Counted from the first letter of the stretch, positions 29,748-38,240 are shown. The stretch: 64,000 nt of DNA from Myxococcus landrumus (GCF_017301635.1 NZ_CP071091.1:1393001-1457000); one strand, 5' to 3'. Translations and numbers: made by a program. The notes: generated by a model not told the origin, from the sequence alone.

Positions 29748-29788
29748 CCGGACGAGACGCGCCGTACCCGGATTCGACAAGACGACGC
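29748..29788 (+). ncRNA. guanidine-III riboswitch (ykkC-III)
   Basis: The 41-nt segment matches my recollection of the Thermobifida fusca guanidine-III aptamer at about 34 of 41 positions. P1 arms CCGG (29748-29751) and CCGG (29768-29771) pair; P2 arms GCGCCGT (29759-29765) and ACGACGC (29782-29788) pair with one A.C mismatch (29762/29785), giving the class's pseudoknot. The invariant blocks ACGAG after P1 and GACAAGACG at the 3' side are intact. The ORF's RBS (GGAG, 29796-29799) follows within 8 nt, so guanidine binding probably controls translation. The gene behind it is a Gdx/SugE-type guanidinium exporter, the expected target. Confidence 0.9.
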
Positions 29789-29808
29789 TCATCCAGGAGT
29801 CGTGCGTC

Positions 29809-30135
29809 ATGGCGTGGATTCTTCTCATTGTCGCGGGCCTGCTCGAGGTGGGTTGGGCCATCGGGCTCAAGTACACCGAGGGCTTCACCCGTCTGGTGCC
29901 CAGCGTCCTCACGGGCCTGGCCATCGTCGCCAGCATGCTGCTGTTGGGCACCGCCGCGAAGACGCTGCCCATTGGCACCGCGTATGCCGTGTGGGTGGGA
30001 ATCGGCGCGCTGGGGGCGGCGGTGTTGGGCGTGGTGCTCTTCCAGGAGGCCATCTCTCCGCTGCGCATCCTGTTCCTGGGGATGCTGCTGGTGTCCATCA
30101 TCGGCCTGAAGGCGACCAGCGGCGCGGGCCACTGA
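29809..30135 (+). CDS. sugE: SMR-family guanidinium exporter (Gdx/SugE type)
   Basis: 108 aa with four helices. The first, WILLIVAGLLEVGWAIGLKY, has the essential Glu13 and the G-W-A-x-G-L-K pattern that marks Gdx/SugE rather than EmrE-type multidrug exporters; IGTAYAVWVGIGALGA follows in helix 3. Gdx proteins are dual-topology dimers exchanging guanidinium for two protons. A guanidine-III riboswitch sits directly upstream and supports the substrate call strongly. ATG 29809 has GGAG 10 nt upstream. No guanidine carboxylase or carboxyguanidine deiminase gene is adjacent, so the response here is export alone. Confidence 0.93.
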   Translation: MAWILLIVAGLLEVGWAIGLKYTEGFTRLVPSVLTGLAIVASMLLLGTAAKTLPIGTAYAVWVGIGALGAAVLGVVLFQEAISPLRILFLGMLLVSIIGLKATSGAGH

Positions 30136-30147
30136 CGGCCCACGTGC

Positions 30148-31206
30148 TCACCAGACGTAGCGCAGGATGAGCTGGCCGTAGGCGAGGGTCGGTTCGCCTG
30201 TCTCCTGTGCGCCATCGGAGTCCTGGGTGGGGTACGGGTCGCCATTGAGCGTCACCGTCCCCCCGATGCCGACCTGCAGGTTGGAGCGGCCGGAGTAGTA
30301 GATGCCCAGGCCCACCGTGCTGTCGCTCAAGGTCCGGTCAGCCAGGGCGATACGCGTCTCGCGCCCGGTGCGGAAGGCGAACTCCCCCTGCACCACCAGC
30401 GGGACGTGGAGCTTCTCGTTGAAGTCCACGGCCGCAGCCACCGCGAGGAAGACTCGGAAGGCATGGGTCTTCTGGTCGAACCGGTGCCCCAAGTCGAGGT
30501 CGAACGGGCGCCGGTTCTGCCAGGCGTATTCCACGGAGGCGGACCCCTGGAGCGAGAACATGGGGCCGAAGGACTGCGCCGCGTAGACGCCGCCGTTGAG
30601 CGTGGTCTCCCGGTTGGGGACGAAGAGGAGCTGGCCCACCTGGCCTTGGATGATCTCCTCCACGGTGATGGCCGGTGTCTGGAGGATGGCGTTGACGAAG
30701 GGGAGCAGGGTGATCTGCCGGCCCCGGTCATAGCCGAGGTTGGCGCGCACGGAGACCTGCGTGCCGCTGTGTTCGCTGTGCAGGAGCCGGACGACTCCGC
30801 CCACCTGTCCCACCAGGTCGAGCGTCGCGCCCGAGGACAACAGGCCGCTGGGCGTGGTGCCGGTGATGAGGGTCGCCCGGCCGAAGCCCGCGATGGCCAG
30901 CCAGTCCGTGAGCGCCAGGCTCAGGTCCAGCGTCTGCTGGAGGCCGGTGAGCTTGACGTCGAACGGCTCGAGGTCGCCCACCGGGACGTCCGGGACGTCG
31001 TAGCGGGCAATGCCTTCGCGGATGCCGAAGTAGGTGGTGACGAACGCGCTCTGCTGGAGCATGGGGAACAGGAAGGTGTGTTCCTTGATGCGACGGGCCT
31101 TCGCGCCGCACTCCGCTTCGCATTCCACGCGCTTGTCATTGGCCCAGGCGGTGGGGCTGGTTCCCAGGAACAACGCGAGGCCAAGGCTCAGAAGTGTCTT
31201 CGTCAT
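30148..31206 (-). CDS. outer-membrane beta-barrel protein, unknown substrate
   Basis: 352 aa from ATG 31206 with signal peptide (MTKTLLSLGLALFLGTSP, cleavage near AWA-NDK). The mature N-terminus has a CEAECGAK pair of cysteines, then many amphipathic strands (e.g. IAGFGRATLITGT, VSVRANLGYDRGRQ, VGLGIYYSGRSNLQVGIGGTVT) and a terminal LILRYVW aromatic strand. This supports a barrel of about 14-16 strands. It is not recognised as a named family. It converges with the exporter gene and is divergent from the amidohydrolase. Confidence 0.72.
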   Translation of the reverse strand: MTKTLLSLGLALFLGTSPTAWANDKRVECEAECGAKARRIKEHTFLFPMLQQSAFVTTYFGIREGIARYDVPDVPVGDLEPFDVKLTGLQQTLDLSLALTDWLAIAGFGRATLITGTTPSGLLSSGATLDLVGQVGGVVRLLHSEHSGTQVSVRANLGYDRGRQITLLPFVNAILQTPAITVEEIIQGQVGQLLFVPNRETTLNGGVYAAQSFGPMFSLQGSASVEYAWQNRRPFDLDLGHRFDQKTHAFRVFLAVAAAVDFNEKLHVPLVVQGEFAFRTGRETRIALADRTLSDSTVGLGIYYSGRSNLQVGIGGTVTLNGDPYPTQDSDGAQETGEPTLAYGQLILRYVW

Positions 31207-31278
31207 CTCGGCGAACGTGGGGAAGCTGGCCACCCCTGACCATTGCCCCGTGCGCTGACCGAGCGTCGCGGCGAGGAC

Positions 31279-31348
31279 AGCGGATCCTCCGCTCGCGAAA
31301 ACGCCGTTGTTCCACGGACATTGGTGTCACCGGCGCACGTGACAACCG
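31279..31348. promoter_or_regulatory. two dyads in the divergent region before the amidohydrolase
   Basis: AGCGGA-TCC-TCCGCT at 31279-31293 is a perfect 6-bp-arm palindrome. Fifty bases on, TTGGTGTCAC (31321-31330) and GTGACAACCG (31339-31348) form an 8-of-10 dyad. Both lie in the 196-bp gap between divergent genes (31207-31402) and could bind regulators; no match to a known operator is claimed. Confidence 0.35.
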
Positions 31349-31402
31349 CTCTTCCATCGCCAGGAAGGGACATGTTTCCCGCTGCGATGGGGAGGAAGCG
31401 GA

Positions 31403-32761
31403 ATGGAAGTAACGGAGACCTTGCAAAGGGCCGAGCCGACACAAGCGTGGCGTCCCCATTTGACGCCAGCGCATGAGCAGCTCGCTCCAAGGTTGGAGGC
31501 ATTCTACCGGGACCTGCATTCGCACCCGGAGCTGTCCATGCAGGAAGGACAGACGGCGGCGAAGGTGGCGCGCTGGTTGGAGCGGTGTGGTTACGAAGTC
31601 ACCCCGGGCGTCGGGCGGCATGGTGTCGTGGGGGTGTTGCGCAACGGCCCCGGGCCCACGGTGCTGTTGCGCGCGGACATGGATGCGCTGCCGGTGGAGG
31701 AGAAGACGGGGCGACCGGATGCCAGCCACGTCCGGGCGAAGGATGCGGGCGGCGGCACCGTGCCGGTGATGCATGCCTGTGGACATGACGTCCACGTCAC
31801 CTGCCTGGTGGGGGTCGCGGAGCTCCTGGCCACCGCGCGTCATCACTGGCGTGGGACGTTGATGATGGTGGCTCAGCCCGCGGAGGAGACCCTCCAGGGG
31901 GCCCGGGCGATGATGAGAGACCACCTCTACGAGCGCTTCGGCAGGCCCGACGTCGCGCTGGCCCAGCACGTGGGGCCGCTCCAGGTGGGCTTCATCGGCC
32001 ACCACAAGGGCGCCTCGATGATGGCCTCGGCGAACGTGAGGGTCCGCATCTTCGGCAAGGGCGGTCATGGCTCCCAGCCACACCTGGCGGTGGACCCCGT
32101 GGTCATCGCGGCCTACCTGGTGACGCGGCTCCAGACCATCGTCTCCCGCGAGGTGGACCTCGCCGCGGGCGGCGCGGTGATTTCCGTGGGGAGTCTTCAC
32201 GCGGGCTCGCGCTCCAATGTCATCCCGGATGAGGCCGTGCTGGAGATGACGGTGCGCACGCCGACGGATGCGCTCCAGAAGCAGGTGCTGGACGCCATCA
32301 CCCGCATGGCGAAGGCGGAGTGTGAGGCGGGACGCTCGCCCAGGCCGCCCGAGGTCGAGGTGATGAGCCGCACGCGGGTGATGGTGAACGACGACTCCTA
32401 CTTCACGCGGGTCCGCTCCGCGCACGCGGCCTGGTTCGGCGAGGACCACATCGTCGACCCGGGCATGGCGAGCGGCAGCGAGGACTTTCCGTCCTTCGAC
32501 GGTCGCACGTCGGGGGAGGGCGCTCGCGCCGAAGTCCCACTGGTCTACTGGTACTTTGGCGGCACGTCCCACGAAGCGTGGAAACGGGCTCCGGGCAAGA
32601 CCTTCATGGAGAAGCTCCAGAGCCTGCCGTCGAACCACTCACCACTGTTCGACCCCTCGCTCGACAGCCTCCGCTTCGGCTGTGAATCGATGCTCCTGGC
32701 GGCCCTGGCCTGTCTGGGCGAGGAGCCTCGCGCCGAGACATCCGCTGGAGGCGTCCACTGA
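31403..32761 (+). CDS. M20-family amidohydrolase/peptidase
   Basis: 452 aa from ATG 31403 (GGGGAGGAAG upstream). Metal and catalytic motifs of the amidohydrolase branch of M20 are present: RADMDALPVEE, HACGHDVHVT (metal His/Asp), AQPAEETLQGA (general-base Glu), GKGGHGSQPHLAVDP (dimerisation-domain His) and SGSEDFPSF (last metal ligand region). Members hydrolyse N-acyl amino acids, N-acetyl-diaminopimelate or indole-acetyl conjugates. No signal peptide, so cytoplasmic. Substrate not predictable. The slightly long C-terminus (after FGCESMLL) is unusual but short. Confidence 0.88.
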   Translation: MEVTETLQRAEPTQAWRPHLTPAHEQLAPRLEAFYRDLHSHPELSMQEGQTAAKVARWLERCGYEVTPGVGRHGVVGVLRNGPGPTVLLRADMDALPVEEKTGRPDASHVRAKDAGGGTVPVMHACGHDVHVTCLVGVAELLATARHHWRGTLMMVAQPAEETLQGARAMMRDHLYERFGRPDVALAQHVGPLQVGFIGHHKGASMMASANVRVRIFGKGGHGSQPHLAVDPVVIAAYLVTRLQTIVSREVDLAAGGAVISVGSLHAGSRSNVIPDEAVLEMTVRTPTDALQKQVLDAITRMAKAECEAGRSPRPPEVEVMSRTRVMVNDDSYFTRVRSAHAAWFGEDHIVDPGMASGSEDFPSFDGRTSGEGARAEVPLVYWYFGGTSHEAWKRAPGKTFMEKLQSLPSNHSPLFDPSLDSLRFGCESMLLAALACLGEEPRAETSAGGVH

Positions 32762-32845
32762 AAAAGCACCCGAGGGCCGGCTGACGTTTCTACAGGGGCG
32801 CAAGCGGACATGCCGCCAAGCGTCCGAAATTCTTCAAAGGCGGGG

Positions 32846-32861
32846 TGGCACATGGCCTGCT
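32846..32861 (+). promoter_or_regulatory. candidate sigma-54 promoter (-24/-12)
   Basis: TGGCAC (32846-32851), then six bases, then TGCT (32858-32861) matches the -24 GG / -12 GC consensus with two changes (A for G after TGGCAC, C for T in the TTGC box). Transcription would begin around 32872, only a few bases before the ATG at 32878, implying a nearly leaderless mRNA. That short leader weakens the call. Confidence 0.4.
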
Positions 32862-32877
32862 TTGTGCGGCGGTCACC

Positions 32878-33171
32878 ATGAAGTCCCAGAGGAACATCCA
32901 CCGACCCTTCACCGTGGAGATCGCCGCGGCGGCCTGGAACCAGGTCGCCCGGCTCTCGCGAGAGCGCTATCGCGCCATCCAGGCCCGGCTGGAGGAGGTC
33001 GCGGCCCTGGGCGCCCTGGCGGAGGGGAGCGGCTGCTTCCCGTTGGAGGAGCTGACGATCCACTACCACGTGGACACGCGGCGGCGATTGGTGTCGCTGC
33101 TGGACATCACTCGCGACAAGGGATGCACGACGAAGAGTCCCGCGAGGCCCTCCACGACACGCGCATCGTGA
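32878..33171 (+). CDS. small protein, possibly RelE/ParE-fold
   Basis: 97 aa from ATG 32878; 11 more codons are open upstream. The text FTVEIAAAAWNQVARL near the N-terminus followed by IHYHVDTRRRLVSLLDITR near the C-terminus resembles the beta-alpha-alpha-beta pattern of RelE/ParE-type toxins (helical pair, then strands with a final R). No antitoxin-like gene flanks it, and the C-terminal ser/thr tail is low complexity. It may be a solitary toxin-like domain or a regulator of unrelated function. Recognition is weak. Confidence 0.5.
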   Translation: MKSQRNIHRPFTVEIAAAAWNQVARLSRERYRAIQARLEEVAALGALAEGSGCFPLEELTIHYHVDTRRRLVSLLDITRDKGCTTKSPARPSTTRAS

Positions 33172-33370
33172 ATGGTGCAATTTTCTCATGCAGCCGTGAG
33201 GCGCCGTGAAAGTGAGACGGCGTTGCTCGTGTGAATGAGCATGGATTGGGGTGCGGACGGACCCTTGCATTCGTGAAAGGAGTCAAGCGCGGGCCGTGGG
33301 GTTGCGTCATTGCCTGACACTTGCACAGAATGCCGGTGCCGCATTCGCCCTGAATCCCCCTCGAGCCTGG

Positions 33371-34903
33371 ATGCGATACTCCCTTCATCTGAAGATCTCC
33401 GTGGCGCCCGCGCTCGTGGCGCTGTCCTTTGCCTTGTTGTCCGTGGGGTACACGATTCCGCGCATGCGCGACGCCTTCGAAGAGCAGGGGCGAGCGATGA
33501 GCGCGGCGGTTCCGACGGCGCTCGCCTCCGCGATGGCGGACCTCCTGCGCAACCGCGAGCAGCAGCTCATCCAGTCGACGTTGGACACCGTGATTCAGGA
33601 TGGCTCGTTGGCCTACGTGGGGTTCGCGGATGAGCAGGGCCGGCTCGTCGCCGTCGCGGGAGCCCATGCACCGACGCTGCGCGCGCACGCGGGGGAGCTG
33701 ACCATCACGAAGGAGGGCACCTCGCTGATGGCGGAGGGCGTGGAGCTCTTGAACATGGCGGCGGCTGTTCCCGGTGGGCTGGGGACGGTGCACGTGGGGT
33801 TCAACCGCACGGAGGCGCGGGGCCGCATCGAGGGCGTGGCGTCGAGCCACCGCCTGGTCCTGCTGGTGATGCTCGTGCTGATGTCGGCGCTGGCGTGGGC
33901 GGTGAGCCGCCGCATCGTCGCTCCGCTCGCGGCGCTCACCCGGGTGGTCCGGCGCATCGCGGAACATGGCGACCTGCGGGAGCCGGTGCATGTCTCGACG
34001 CAGGATGAAGTGGGGGACCTGGCGCAGGCGATGGGGCTCCTGGTGGGCAAGCTGAAGGAGCTGCTGCACCAGCTCCATTCGTCCACGGAGCTGTTGACGG
34101 ACTCCGTGTCGGGCCTGAACGAGTCCGCGACGGAGCAGAACCAGATGGTGTCTCGGCAGGCCGCGGCGCTCCAGGAGACGCAGGTGACGGCGCAGGAGAT
34201 TCGCCAGACGGCGCTCATGGCGTCGAACTCCGCGCAGTCCGTCATCGAGGTCGCCGAGCGCGCGGAGGCGCTGGGCAAGACGGGCGAGGATGCTGTCTTG
34301 GCGAGCATCGACGGGATGGTGGACCTGCGCTCCCAGGTGGAGCAGATCACCCTGCGCATCATGTCGCTGAGCGAGCGGACGCAGCAGATTGGCGGCATCA
34401 CCGAGACAGTGAAGGACCTGGCGGACCAGTCCCACCTGCTGGCGGTGAACGCGGCCATCGAGGCGGCGCGCTCCGGAGAGCACGGCAAGGGCTTCGCGGT
34501 GGTGGCGCGTGAGATTCGCGCCCTGGCGGACCAGTCCATCCGCGCCACCACCCAGGTGCGGAAGATTCTCTCCGACATCGCCGAGGCCATCTCCAGCACG
34601 GTTCAAATCACCGCCGAGGGGACCCAGCGGATGGAGGCGGGGCTGACGCAGGCCCGCGCGTCCGGAGACACGCTGCGCCAGCTCTCCACCATCGTCCAGG
34701 ACAGCACCGCCTCCGCGCGCCAGATTGCGCGGACGGTGAGTCAGCAGGCCACGGGCATCGAGCAGATCTTCACCGCCGTCAACGAGTTGAACTCGCTGAT
34801 GGGCGACACGGTGAAGCGCATCTCCACGACCAACGATTCGGCGGTGTCGCTGAAGATGCTCTCGGAGCGGGTGGCCGAGGTGGTGCGCGCCTACCGCGTC
34901 TGA
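33371..34903 (+). CDS. methyl-accepting chemotaxis protein
   Basis: 510 aa from ATG 33371 (frame open from 33251). A first transmembrane helix (about 8-28), a short periplasmic sensor (about 30-155), a second helix (LVLLVMLVLMSALAWAVS), a HAMP domain (VSRRIVAPLAALTRVVRRIA) and the long coiled-coil signalling domain with hairpin tip LLAVNAAIEAARSGEHGKGF. No CheW/CheA-type genes adjoin, so it is an orphan receptor feeding a pathway elsewhere. The sensor is about 120 residues, too short for a double-Cache domain. Its 3' end overlaps the convergent MFS gene by 13 bp. Confidence 0.93.
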   Translation: MRYSLHLKISVAPALVALSFALLSVGYTIPRMRDAFEEQGRAMSAAVPTALASAMADLLRNREQQLIQSTLDTVIQDGSLAYVGFADEQGRLVAVAGAHAPTLRAHAGELTITKEGTSLMAEGVELLNMAAAVPGGLGTVHVGFNRTEARGRIEGVASSHRLVLLVMLVLMSALAWAVSRRIVAPLAALTRVVRRIAEHGDLREPVHVSTQDEVGDLAQAMGLLVGKLKELLHQLHSSTELLTDSVSGLNESATEQNQMVSRQAAALQETQVTAQEIRQTALMASNSAQSVIEVAERAEALGKTGEDAVLASIDGMVDLRSQVEQITLRIMSLSERTQQIGGITETVKDLADQSHLLAVNAAIEAARSGEHGKGFAVVAREIRALADQSIRATTQVRKILSDIAEAISSTVQITAEGTQRMEAGLTQARASGDTLRQLSTIVQDSTASARQIARTVSQQATGIEQIFTAVNELNSLMGDTVKRISTTNDSAVSLKMLSERVAEVVRAYRV

Positions 34904-36483
34904 GCCTCGCGCCGGCGGCTGGAGGAGTCCGGGGGCGTGCTCACGGGCTGGGGCCGAGGCTGTGCCCGCGACGTCCATGCGCGCGGGCCCAGGCGCAGGA
35001 GCAGGGAGGAGAACGAGGTCGCGGGCTGGGCTCCGGGCTCGGGGAGTCGCGCGGCGAGCAGGCCCGCGCCCAGGCGCGCCACCGAGGACAGCACGAAGAG
35101 GACGTGCAGGTTCACCCAGGCCTGCCCTCCCAGGATGAAGTTCTCGGGGAGCAGGGCGGCCAGGGTGCCTCCCAGCGCGGCGGCGGCGGCGTACGCCAGT
35201 CCTCCCGCGGTGGAGAACGCGGCCAGGTAGAACGGGCGGCCTCGCCGAGGGGCGACCGCGAGCGGCAACGCGAAGATGGCCAGGGCATGGCCTCCCCACA
35301 GCGCGCCCGCGAGCACCACGTCGAAGAGCAGGGGCCACAACATCCCCGCGGAGGGCAACAGCCACAGCGCGGGGATGACGCCGATGCCCAGCGAGCACGC
35401 CATCAGGACGGGCTGCGCGCCCACCTTGTCCAGGAGCCGTCCCCACAGCGGCGCGGTGAGGATGCGCACCGCCGCCACGCCCGCGGCGTGCAACGCCATG
35501 AGGACGAAGGTCATCTTGAGGTTCTGGAGGCTGTGCAGCGCGAAGAACGGCGCGGACACGCCCACCGCCGCGTTCCACGCGATTTGATAGGTCAACACGC
35601 GCCGGGCGAGAGGGTCCTTCAGCGGCACCAGCGCGCTCTTGAGCTCGAGCGGGGGGGAGCTTCCCGGCGGCGCCGGGTCGTGCTGGCCGGCCATGAGCAG
35701 CGTCGTCACCAGGCCCATGACGCAGGCCCCCAGCGCGAGCAGCGGCAGCGCCAGGCCCAGCCCCTCCGAGGGGCGCAAGCGGTCCAGCAGCAGTCCCGCG
35801 GCGAGCGAGGCCAGGGTGCCGGCCAGCGTGGTGAGCGCGGTGCGCCGGCCGAAGAACCTCCCTCGCACGGGGCGCGGCACCAGCTCCCCCATCCACGCCA
35901 CCCACGCGTTGTTGCCCACCACCCCCAGCACCGCCGAGGCCCCCGCGACGACGAGCAGCAGGTGCTGTTGCGCCCGCAACTCCAGGTCCAGCCAGGGCAG
36001 GACGGCGAGCGGAAACATCACCAGGCGGGACAGGCACACGGCCGTCAGCGCCACGCGGCGGTGGCCGAACGTGGATGTCAGCCACGCGGCGGGGAACTGC
36101 ACGAACTGGGCGCAGAACGGCAGCGCCGTCATCACCCCCACCAGCAGCGGACCCAGGCCCAGCGCGATGGCCCACGCGGTGAGCACCGTGGCACCCGCGC
36201 AGGCGGTGAAGACCTCCGCGAACATGCCCTCCACCACGGAGGCGCCCAGCGTCGCGCGCAGCCGGCCGGAGGCGGGGGATTGTCGCGCTGCGTCCAGGGC
36301 CTCCGCGTCGGCCGGAGGCGCTCCGAGCAGCGGCGCGGCCGAGCCGGGCAGGGATGAGCCCGGACGGAACAGGGGAACGGCCGTGGCGAGCGAGGCGAAG
36401 CTGCTCAGGAGGTGGCGGCGGAAGGCGGCGAGGCTCAACGCGGTGCTTGCGGCAAGGAATGCGAGTCCTCGCGTCTGTCGCAT
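34891..36483 (-). CDS. major facilitator superfamily transporter
   Basis: 530 aa with about 12 hydrophobic helices (e.g. ATVLTAWAIALGLGPLLVGV, LTTLAGTLASLAAGLLLD). The MFS loop 2-3 signature is seen in degenerate form as STFGHRRVALTAV, and GRFFGRRTALT recalls the R-x-x-G-R-R motif. The first about 75 residues are an unusually long N-terminal extension with a Pro/Ala-rich part. Substrate unknown. It overlaps the chemoreceptor's end and is divergent from the prenyl synthase operon, sharing the 161-bp region that holds the operator palindrome, so it may be co-regulated. Confidence 0.85.
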   Translation of the reverse strand: MRQTRGLAFLAASTALSLAAFRRHLLSSFASLATAVPLFRPGSSLPGSAAPLLGAPPADAEALDAARQSPASGRLRATLGASVVEGMFAEVFTACAGATVLTAWAIALGLGPLLVGVMTALPFCAQFVQFPAAWLTSTFGHRRVALTAVCLSRLVMFPLAVLPWLDLELRAQQHLLLVVAGASAVLGVVGNNAWVAWMGELVPRPVRGRFFGRRTALTTLAGTLASLAAGLLLDRLRPSEGLGLALPLLALGACVMGLVTTLLMAGQHDPAPPGSSPPLELKSALVPLKDPLARRVLTYQIAWNAAVGVSAPFFALHSLQNLKMTFVLMALHAAGVAAVRILTAPLWGRLLDKVGAQPVLMACSLGIGVIPALWLLPSAGMLWPLLFDVVLAGALWGGHALAIFALPLAVAPRRGRPFYLAAFSTAGGLAYAAAAALGGTLAALLPENFILGGQAWVNLHVLFVLSSVARLGAGLLAARLPEPGAQPATSFSSLLLRLGPRAWTSRAQPRPQPVSTPPDSSSRRREAQTR

Positions 36484-36596
36484 GGCTCGGGCGGGTGTCT
36501 CAATCCGACCTCCGCCCCCTCCTGGCCGCCTGCTCGGACCCGGGCCGGCCGCTCCCCCCGTCCGCCCGGCCGGAGGGGGGCGCTGGAATCAGGTGC

Positions 36597-36616
36597 AGTT
36601 CAAGCGGTCTTGAACT
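36597..36616. promoter_or_regulatory. perfect palindromic operator before the prenyl synthase/GbsR operon
   Basis: AGTTCAAG (36597-36604), spacer CGGT, CTTGAACT (36609-36616): an 8-4-8 perfect palindrome. It overlaps a TATATG (36616-36621) that fits a -10 box, and lies 28 bp upstream of the ATG at 36645. A MarR/GbsR-type regulator is encoded as the second gene of this operon, so autoregulation at this site is the natural reading. The divergent MFS gene could also be controlled from here. Confidence 0.7.
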
Positions 36617-36644
36617 ATATGAACGTCGGAGGAGATCGGCGCAC

Positions 36645-37643
36645 ATGGAACTGGCTCGGGAGCTCACGGACTTTCTGGCGGCGGTGGAGCAGCGGCTCAG
36701 CGGCATGCTGGTGGATGGAAACGCCGGTCCGGGCGTGAAGGGCGACACGCTGATGGAGGCGGCCCGTCACCTGTGCGTGGGGACGGGTGGCAAGCGTGCG
36801 CGTCCCATGCTGGTTCGGCTGTTCGGTGGCGCGGTGGGTGTTCCCCCGGAGCGCCTGGTGGACGTGGCGGTGGCCGCGGAGTTCATCCACTCGGCCAGCC
36901 TCCTCCATGACGACGTGGTCGACGCGGGCATGTTCCGCCGGGGCCGGCCGACGGTGAACGCGCGCTGGGGCAACATCGTCGCGGTGATGAGCGGCGACCT
37001 CATCCTGTCCACGGGCCTGTACCACCTGGCGCAGCTGGATTCGCGGCTGACGCTGTCCGCGCTGTCGGTCGTCTCGGAGATGACTCGCGCGGCCATCGCG
37101 GAGGTGGAGGCGCGCGGAGACCTGGACCTGCCGCTCAACCGGCTGCGCTTCATCGCCGAGGGCAAGACGGGCTCGCTCTTCGGCTGGTGCGGGCACGCCG
37201 CGGCGACGCTGGCGAACCGGCCGGAGGCGGTGGAGCGCTTCGACGGGTTCGGCCGTCACCTGGGCGTGGCGTTCCAGATCGCCGACGACATCCGGGACAT
37301 CCTGGGCACGGACGTGGGCAAGCCGCGCTACGCGGACGTGCACTCGCGCACGCCGTCGATGCCCATCCTGCTGGCGGTGGCGAAGGATGAGAGCCTGCGC
37401 CGCAAGCTGAAGGATGCGTGGGCGTTCTCCACCATCACCCCGGACCGCACGAAGGAGATTGGCGCGGCCATCGAGGCGACGGGCGCGGTGGAAGCGTCCA
37501 TGGCGCGGATGAACGCGGAGATTGAAGCGGCGCTGGACAAGCTGGGCCACTTCGCCCAGGACCCCGCGGGCGCGGAGCTGGTGAGCTGGGCGCGCAAGCT
37601 CTCGGCGGGAATCGCCGAGCAAGTCCAGGGGCGCGCCGCATGA
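36645..37643 (+). CDS. trans-isoprenyl diphosphate synthase (polyprenyl synthetase)
   Basis: 332 aa from ATG 36645 with GGAGGAG upstream. Both aspartate-rich motifs are present: FARM LLHDDVVDAG (DDxxD) and SARM FQIADDIRDI (DDxxD), with GGKRARPMLV for IPP binding upstream. It chain-elongates prenyl diphosphates; residues before the FARM (HSASLLHDD) are small, consistent with a long-chain octaprenyl/solanesyl-type product for quinone synthesis, but chain length is an inference. It overlaps the GbsR-like gene by ATGA, and the operon may link isoprenoid supply to that regulator. Confidence 0.92.
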   Translation: MELARELTDFLAAVEQRLSGMLVDGNAGPGVKGDTLMEAARHLCVGTGGKRARPMLVRLFGGAVGVPPERLVDVAVAAEFIHSASLLHDDVVDAGMFRRGRPTVNARWGNIVAVMSGDLILSTGLYHLAQLDSRLTLSALSVVSEMTRAAIAEVEARGDLDLPLNRLRFIAEGKTGSLFGWCGHAAATLANRPEAVERFDGFGRHLGVAFQIADDIRDILGTDVGKPRYADVHSRTPSMPILLAVAKDESLRRKLKDAWAFSTITPDRTKEIGAAIEATGAVEASMARMNAEIEAALDKLGHFAQDPAGAELVSWARKLSAGIAEQVQGRAA

Positions 37644-38230
37644 AGGGCTACCTGTGGACGGGGGGACACGGGAGTCCGGGCGGAGCGCCGCCGGCGGTGG
37701 AAGGGCGATTGGCGGCGTGGGAAGCCATCGCCGTGGACGCGGTGGGCAACGTCATCGAGTTCTGGGGCTTCAAGCGCAACCAGGGCCGCGTGTGGGCCCT
37801 GCTGTATCTGCGGGGCGAGCCGCTGACAGCGGGCGAAATCGAGCGCGAACTAGACCTGTCGAAGGGCGGCGTGTCCATGCTGCTTCGCGACCTGGAGCGC
37901 TGGGGCGTCATCCAGCGGGTGCGGCTGCCGCAGGACACCGTCTGGCGCTATGGCGCGGAGACGGACCTGGTGCGCATGGTCCGCCACGTCATCGAGGAGC
38001 GCGAGGCGGGCTTCGTGGCGCGCATCCGCGCGGACCTGTCGGAGGCGCGACGGTTGGCGGAGGCGGCGGGCGGAATCCCCCTGGAGCGGCTGGAGCGGTT
38101 GGAGAAGATGGCCACCCTGGCGGAGCACGTGGAGCGCGCGCTGCGGTTGTTCATCAAGACCTCACGGCTGGACGTGTCCGGAGTGCTGGCGGTGTTCCGC
38201 GACGGTGCATCGCGCCGGGGTGACAGGTAG
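37640..38230 (+). CDS. GbsR/MarR-family winged-helix regulator
   Basis: 196 aa; ATG 37640 overlaps the prenyl synthase stop by 4 bp. The N-terminal region WEAIAVDAVGNVIEFWGFKRNQGRVWALLYLRGEPLT leads into the HTH (AGEIERELDLSKGGVSMLLRD LERWGVI). The C-terminal half is helical (dimerisation). This is the GbsR type, with the G-x-W-GF-N-x-G-R-x-x-A-x-L-Y pattern. The perfect palindrome 1 kb upstream at the operon promoter is its likely operator. An effector is not evident; in related bacteria such factors respond to choline or osmotic compounds, which does not fit these neighbours. Confidence 0.88.
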   Translation: MKGYLWTGGHGSPGGAPPAVEGRLAAWEAIAVDAVGNVIEFWGFKRNQGRVWALLYLRGEPLTAGEIERELDLSKGGVSMLLRDLERWGVIQRVRLPQDTVWRYGAETDLVRMVRHVIEEREAGFVARIRADLSEARRLAEAAGGIPLERLERLEKMATLAEHVERALRLFIKTSRLDVSGVLAVFRDGASRRGDR

Positions 38231-38240
38231 AGGGGCACAC

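Noticed and set aside
29748..29788. mini-ykkC (guanidine-II) riboswitch
   Set aside because: The two ACGR-loop hairpins of that class are not present; the conserved blocks and pseudoknot fit guanidine-III.
33107..36175. 1022-codon open frame on the minus strand across the chemoreceptor and MFS genes
   Set aside because: It is low complexity, rich in Arg/His/Pro/Gln and antisense to genes with clear domains; a normal effect of high GC.
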